From Halovivax sp. (GTDB lineage: Archaea > Halobacteriota > Halobacteria > Halobacteriales > Natrialbaceae): 7,513 bases of DNA. The notes beneath the pieces are model-generated. The model was not told the DNA's origin, ran no database searches, and saw nothing but the letters and a program-made list of their open reading frames with translations. Of this stretch, positions 5,040 to 7,513 are shown piece by piece (within the stretch, counting starts at the first letter, position 1; each line of letters begins with the position of its first letter). A program made the position numbers and the translations under genes. Location: the NCBI GenBank assembly GCA_007135505.1, contig SLIS01000202.1:1-7513 (forward strand). Reading direction: 5' to 3'.

Positions 5040-6113
5040 TCACGGCGCACCACCGGCGCTCATACCGTGGATGTAGTACTTCTGGAGGAAGTAGACGAAT
5101 AGCAACGGGGGAATCAGCGCGACGGCGGAACCGGCGAGCACGAGTCCCCAGTGGACCTGTCCACCGGCGAAGAAACTCGCCTCGATACCCGTCGTGATGA
5201 CGAACATGTCCAGATCGGTCATGAGGATCAGCGCCATCGTGTAGTCGCCCCACGCGAACGCGAAGGCGAGGATGGCGACGGCGATGATCCCGGGTTTCGC
5301 CATCGGAAGCGCGACGTCTTTGAACGCCTGGAACCTCGTCGCACCGGCCATCTGGGCCGACTCCTCGAGCGAGTACGGCACGTTCAGGAAGAACTTCCAC
5401 ATCAGCCACAGCGAGAACGGCAACACCCGCGCGGTGATCGCCAGGATCAGGCCCACGTAGGTGTTGAGCAGGCCGATGTTGCTCCAGAGGATGTACATCG
5501 GGATGGCGAGCAACACCGGCGGGAACATGTAGGTGAACAGGACCCCGCGAGCGAACGTCCGCTTGCGGGGGATGTCGATCCGGGTCAGTCCGTAGCCGCC
5601 AAGCGTCGCGAACGTCGTCGAGAGGATCACGACGCCGGTCGTCACGATGACCGTGTTGCGCAGGTAGATCGGGAACCGCGAGTCGAAGAAGAGTTCCCGG
5701 AAGTGCGACGTCGTCACCTCCGACGGGACGAGCGACGGATTCCTGGTGATGATTTCGCCGATCGGCCGGAGTGCGGACAGCAGGATCCAGAGCACCGGAA
5801 ACAGGATGACCAGTGTCAGTGCGACGATCGCGACGTAGAGGATCGACCGGCGGATCAGGCGACGGTGCGGGTACGACAGCCGTCGCCACAGCGGGATCGA
5901 CCCGCGGTAATCCATGATCGTGGCGTTCGACTCGCCGCCAACCCCGGTCGGGTCGACGGTCGCCGTTCCGCCGTCGGGTTTCGCCCGTGCGTCGCTCTCC
6001 GAACGCGAACCGCTGGCCGAGTCCGATCGACGCCCGTCGCCGCCCGTCATTCGACGTGACCCCTCGCCGCCGATCATCCGACGCGATCCGTCGTGGTCGT
6101 CCTGCCGAGTCAT
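5040..6113 (-). CDS. Carbohydrate ABC transporter permease, MalG-like
   Basis: A 357-residue inner-membrane subunit of the importer. Six hydrophobic segments are visible at about 91-113, 150-178, 187-209, 214-236, 274-297 and 326-346. The EAA loop that docks on the ATPase is at about 250-275 (EESAQMAGATRFQAFKDVAL, then P-x-x-K-P-G). The C-terminus YIHGMSAGGAP resembles the usual MalG ending. The first 66 residues form an unusual hydrophilic extension with a 9-residue repeat (RRMIGGEGS, RRMTGGDGR) and a Ser/Asp-rich stretch. A conventional permease would begin near Met67 (MDYRGSIPL). I keep the start at 6113 because a Shine-Dalgarno GGAGGTG sits about 8 nt upstream and its ATG overlaps the preceding stop (ATGA), the usual sign of translational coupling. 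No good ribosome site precedes Met67. The permease family is certain; the extension is likely but unproven. Confidence 0.93.
   Translation of the reverse strand: MTRQDDHDGSRRMIGGEGSRRMTGGDGRRSDSASGSRSESDARAKPDGGTATVDPTGVGGESNATIMDYRGSIPLWRRLSYPHRRLIRRSILYVAIVALTLVILFPVLWILLSALRPIGEIITRNPSLVPSEVTTSHFRELFFDSRFPIYLRNTVIVTTGVVILSTTFATLGGYGLTRIDIPRKRTFARGVLFTYMFPPVLLAIPMYILWSNIGLLNTYVGLILAITARVLPFSLWLMWKFFLNVPYSLEESAQMAGATRFQAFKDVALPMAKPGIIAVAILAFAFAWGDYTMALILMTDLDMFVITTGIEASFFAGGQVHWGLVLAGSAVALIPPLLFVYFLQKYYIHGMSAGGAP
6038..6091 (-). repeat. 27-bp tandem repeat in the permease 5' end
   Basis: Two in-frame 27-bp units (6038-6064 and 6065-6091) encode the nine-residue repeats RRMTGGDGR and RRMIGGEGS near the N-terminus of the MalG-like permease. 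A partial further unit (GGDGRR-like) adjoins. The copies differ at several bases, so the duplication is not very recent. Confidence 0.6.
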
Positions 6114-7069
6114 TCGGCACGCACCTCCGCTTCCGGTTCCAGGACGTAGAAGTAGACGAGCGCGCCCGCGGCGACGATCGCGAAGAGGATGACCGAGATC
6201 GCCGCGGCGTCGCCGAGCGCCGTCTGCTGGAACGCGATCTCGTAGGCGTAGACGACCGAGATGCGGGTCGAGCCGGCCGGTCCTTCCTGGGTGAGGATCC
6301 AGATGATGTCGAACTTGAAGAACATCCAGATGCTGTCCAGCAAGATGACGAGAAAGAGGACGCCCTTGAGATTCGGCAGCGTCACGTCGCGGAACCGTTC
6401 CCAGGCGTTCGCACCCATCATCCTCGCTGTCTCGTAGTGGGCGTCCGGAATCGACTGGAGACGGGCGTACACCATGATCGTCACCAGCGCGTAGAACTTC
6501 CAGCTGTTGACGATTGCCACCACGTAGAGGGCCGTGTCGGGATTACCGAACCAGCCCCGCGTCGTGTCGAGTATGCCGAGGTCGACGAGCAGCCAGTTGA
6601 CGACCCCGAACGTGGAGTTCATCATGTAGCCGACCCCGAACCCGAGGATGGCCGTCGGGATGAGAAACGGGAGAAAGAGCACGGCGCTCACGAACTTCTT
6701 GAACGGAAAGGCCTTGGTCAACAGGAGTGCGACGGCGGTGCCGACCACCACGTGGATCGCGACCGAAACGGCCGCGAACGACACCGACAGCCACAGCGTC
6801 TCCCGGAACAGCGCGTCCTGGAGCAGGTACTCCGTGTAGTTCTCGAGTCCGACCCAGGTCCACTCGGGATCGAACGCGTGGATGTCGTGAAAGCTCGCGA
6901 GGATCGCCCACAGGATCGGAAAGGCGAGGATCAGCGCGAACAGCAGTGCCACCGGGAGGACCGTCATCCCGATCATCATGCGGCGCCGGGAGAGGAACTC
7001 GTAGAGACGGTCACGTCGCTCCCGGTCGACCGGGAGGCGCTCGCGGATCTCCGCCCTCACGCCCGCCAT
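6110..7069 (-). CDS. Carbohydrate ABC transporter permease, MalF-like
   Basis: A 319-residue inner-membrane subunit that pairs with the MalG-like permease to form the transport channel. Hydrophobic segments lie at about 34-58, 92-117, 127-150, 178-200, 236-258 and 286-309. The EAA loop that contacts the ATPase is at about 211-235 (HYETARMMGANAWERFRDVT, then LP). The motif between helix 1 and helix 2 (WVGLENYTEYL, 72-82) is typical of MalF/UgpA-type permeases. The N-terminal 30 residues are charged and cytoplasmic. The start is supported by a Shine-Dalgarno GGAGGGGG 5 nt upstream. The frame upstream of this ATG has no other start before a stop codon. The gene ends in a 4-nt overlap with the next permease. 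It follows the binding-protein gene after a 236-nt gap, wide for this operon type. Substrate unknown; sugar or related compound inferred from family. Confidence 0.95.
   Translation of the reverse strand: MAGVRAEIRERLPVDRERRDRLYEFLSRRRMMIGMTVLPVALLFALILAFPILWAILASFHDIHAFDPEWTWVGLENYTEYLLQDALFRETLWLSVSFAAVSVAIHVVVGTAVALLLTKAFPFKKFVSAVLFLPFLIPTAILGFGVGYMMNSTFGVVNWLLVDLGILDTTRGWFGNPDTALYVVAIVNSWKFYALVTIMVYARLQSIPDAHYETARMMGANAWERFRDVTLPNLKGVLFLVILLDSIWMFFKFDIIWILTQEGPAGSTRISVVYAYEIAFQQTALGDAAAISVILFAIVAAGALVYFYVLEPEAEVRAE
6121..6128 (-). promoter_or_regulatory. Shine-Dalgarno site of the MalG-like permease
   Basis: GGAGGTGC on the minus strand lies about 7-8 nt before ATG 6113, inside the last codons of the MalF-like gene. 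It supports the longer permease start and coupled translation. Confidence 0.7.
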
Positions 7070-7074
7070 CGAGT

Positions 7075-7082
7075 CCCCCTCC
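7075..7082 (-). promoter_or_regulatory. Shine-Dalgarno site of the MalF-like permease
   Basis: GGAGGGGG on the minus strand ends 5 nt before ATG 7069. A 6-bp hairpin (7094-7110) lies 11 nt further upstream and could affect access to it. Confidence 0.6.
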
Positions 7083-7093
7083 GGCCGGCGGGT

Positions 7094-7110
7094 GGTCCGT
7101 CGCTCGGACC
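7094..7110 (-). repeat. Small hairpin just before the MalF ribosome site
   Basis: GGTCCG (7094-7099) and CGGACC (7105-7110) can pair around a 5-nt loop. It sits directly upstream of the Shine-Dalgarno site in the presumed leader. A perfect 10-bp palindrome CGTTCGAACG (7118-7127) lies next to it. A role is not established. Confidence 0.35.
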
Positions 7111-7240
7111 GGCCGCTCGTTCGAACGTGTGTTCACGCGGCGGTGCCATCATACGTTCCAGTCACCCGTCGTCTGCGTCATGTTCTCGGCTCACCCGACG
7201 TTCCTGTCATGGTATCACATATCCCTCGTTCGTTCGACCG

Positions 7241-7257
7241 CCGTAAAACCTGTTTCG
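7241..7257 (-). promoter_or_regulatory. Candidate internal promoter for the permease and ATPase genes
   Basis: On the minus strand CGAAAC (7252-7257) followed by TTTTAC (7243-7248) resembles an archaeal BRE plus TATA box. Transcription would start about 25 nt downstream, leaving a leader of roughly 150 nt before MalF. This could let the channel genes be expressed separately from the binding protein. Judged by pattern only. Confidence 0.3.
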
Positions 7258-7270
7258 GTCGAATCGACCG
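7256..7270. repeat. Perfect 15-nt palindrome, candidate operator
   Basis: CGGTCGA and TCGACCG form perfect 7-bp arms around one central base. It directly touches the BRE-like part of the candidate promoter at 7241-7257, as an operator for a dimeric regulator would. It does not match the TrmB motif I recall from halophiles (TACT and GAGTA halves). A stem in the binding-protein transcript is another possibility. Confidence 0.4.
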
Positions 7271-7305
7271 ACCGCACAGCTCCCCCTCGCCCGCGTACGG
7301 TTGGG

Positions 7306-7513
7306 TCACCCGTTCGTCAGGTCCCGCAGGTCGTCTGCGACCGCCGACAGCGCCTCGTCGTGGTCCATCCCCTGGGCGAGGACGTTGTTGACGAGCTGTC
7401 CCATCGGGTGGCTGGTGTTGACCTCGAACGCGTACGGGTTGACGGGGTCGACCTCGGTCCCCCAGTCGACGAACTCGGCCTCGGTAAGCCGCTCGTACTT
7501 GAGGTCGGAATCC
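7306..7513 (-). CDS. ABC transporter extracellular substrate-binding protein, C-terminal fragment
   Basis: A minus-strand frame enters from the right window edge and ends with TGA at 7308-7306, giving the last 68 residues of a protein. The fragment is acidic. It contains VNPYAFEVNTSHPMGQLVN followed by a helix ending DEALSAVADDLRDLTNG. This fits the C-terminal helix region of family 1 solute-binding proteins, in which the last helix often carries a short 'aL..va.dl..l' pattern. No domain motif in 68 residues is decisive. The main evidence is its place directly upstream of two MalF/MalG-type permeases and an ATPase in the same orientation, the standard order. It would bind the imported compound outside the membrane, probably as a lipoprotein whose signal lies outside the window. 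Confidence 0.75.
   Translation of the reverse strand, partial: DSDLKYERLTEAEFVDWGTEVDPVNPYAFEVNTSHPMGQLVNNVLAQGMDHDEALSAVADDLRDLTNG

Noticed and set aside
4979..5053. An extended start for the ATPase at 5053
   Set aside because: The added 25 residues do not fit the family and overlap the permease. A strong Shine-Dalgarno precedes 4978.
3578..5197. A plus-strand open frame of 539 codons antisense to the ABC ATPase
   Set aside because: It lies opposite a gene with every ABC motif intact. In DNA this GC-rich, antisense frames stay open by chance. The product shows no domain.
4975..6120. A 381-codon minus frame overlapping the MalG-like permease in another frame
   Set aside because: Arg/Pro-rich shadow. 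The permease frame has the helices and EAA loop.
5987..7246. A plus-strand open frame of 419 codons antisense to both permeases
   Set aside because: Same reason: it mirrors two well-supported permeases and its composition (runs of Asp, Arg, Glu, His) is a shadow of their codons.
1..7513. CRISPR arrays, tRNA or rRNA genes, toxin-antitoxin or defence islands
   Set aside because: I saw no regular repeat-spacer pattern, tRNA-like cloverleaf or rRNA sequence. Apart from one broken HNH nuclease, nothing suggests a defence system.

Overview
The window looks like haloarchaeal chromosome. The confident proteins are rich in Asp and Glu. The right half is very GC-rich with strong G/C preference at third codon positions. 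One gene carries a twin-arginine lipoprotein signal with a haloarchaeal-style lipobox, and several left-half genes have TATA-like boxes about 25-30 nt before the start codon, as expected for leaderless archaeal transcripts. The genus cannot be fixed from sequence alone.

Left region (1-2760), lower GC and accessory in character. It holds the 5' end of a minus-strand two-helix membrane protein running off the window edge (1-265), a gene-poor spacer (266-633), and a minus-strand Tat-type lipoprotein of unknown function (634-1344). After a spacer of about 350 nt comes a plus-strand GNAT acetyltransferase (1699-2217), then a gene-poor stretch ending in the remains of an HNH endonuclease whose frame is broken inside the catalytic motif (about 2479-2735).

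Middle (about 2767-3570): a decayed IS630-family insertion sequence. The transposase keeps its N-terminal helix-turn-helix and its extreme C-terminus. It has frameshifts, has lost the first catalytic Asp, and has a deletion removing the rest of the DDE catalytic domain. Imperfect inverted repeats flank it. A spacer of about 300 nt without a convincing gene follows.

Right region (3845-7513), GC-rich: a minus-strand carbohydrate-type ABC importer. Transcription order is substrate-binding protein (only its last 68 residues are in the window), MalF-like permease, MalG-like permease, MalK/UgpC-like ATPase. The permeases overlap by 4 nt (ATGA). All three complete genes have a good Shine-Dalgarno sequence, unlike the leaderless-looking left-half genes. 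The binding protein would capture the solute outside the cell, the permeases form the channel, and the ATPase drives uptake. A 236-nt gap between the binding protein and MalF contains a perfect palindrome touching a BRE/TATA-like element, which suggests an internal regulated promoter.

I do not see a convincing undescribed multi-gene system. The most useful points are the two decayed genes, the IS-marked compositional boundary, the repeat-containing N-terminal extension of the MalG-like permease, and the candidate regulatory palindromes.
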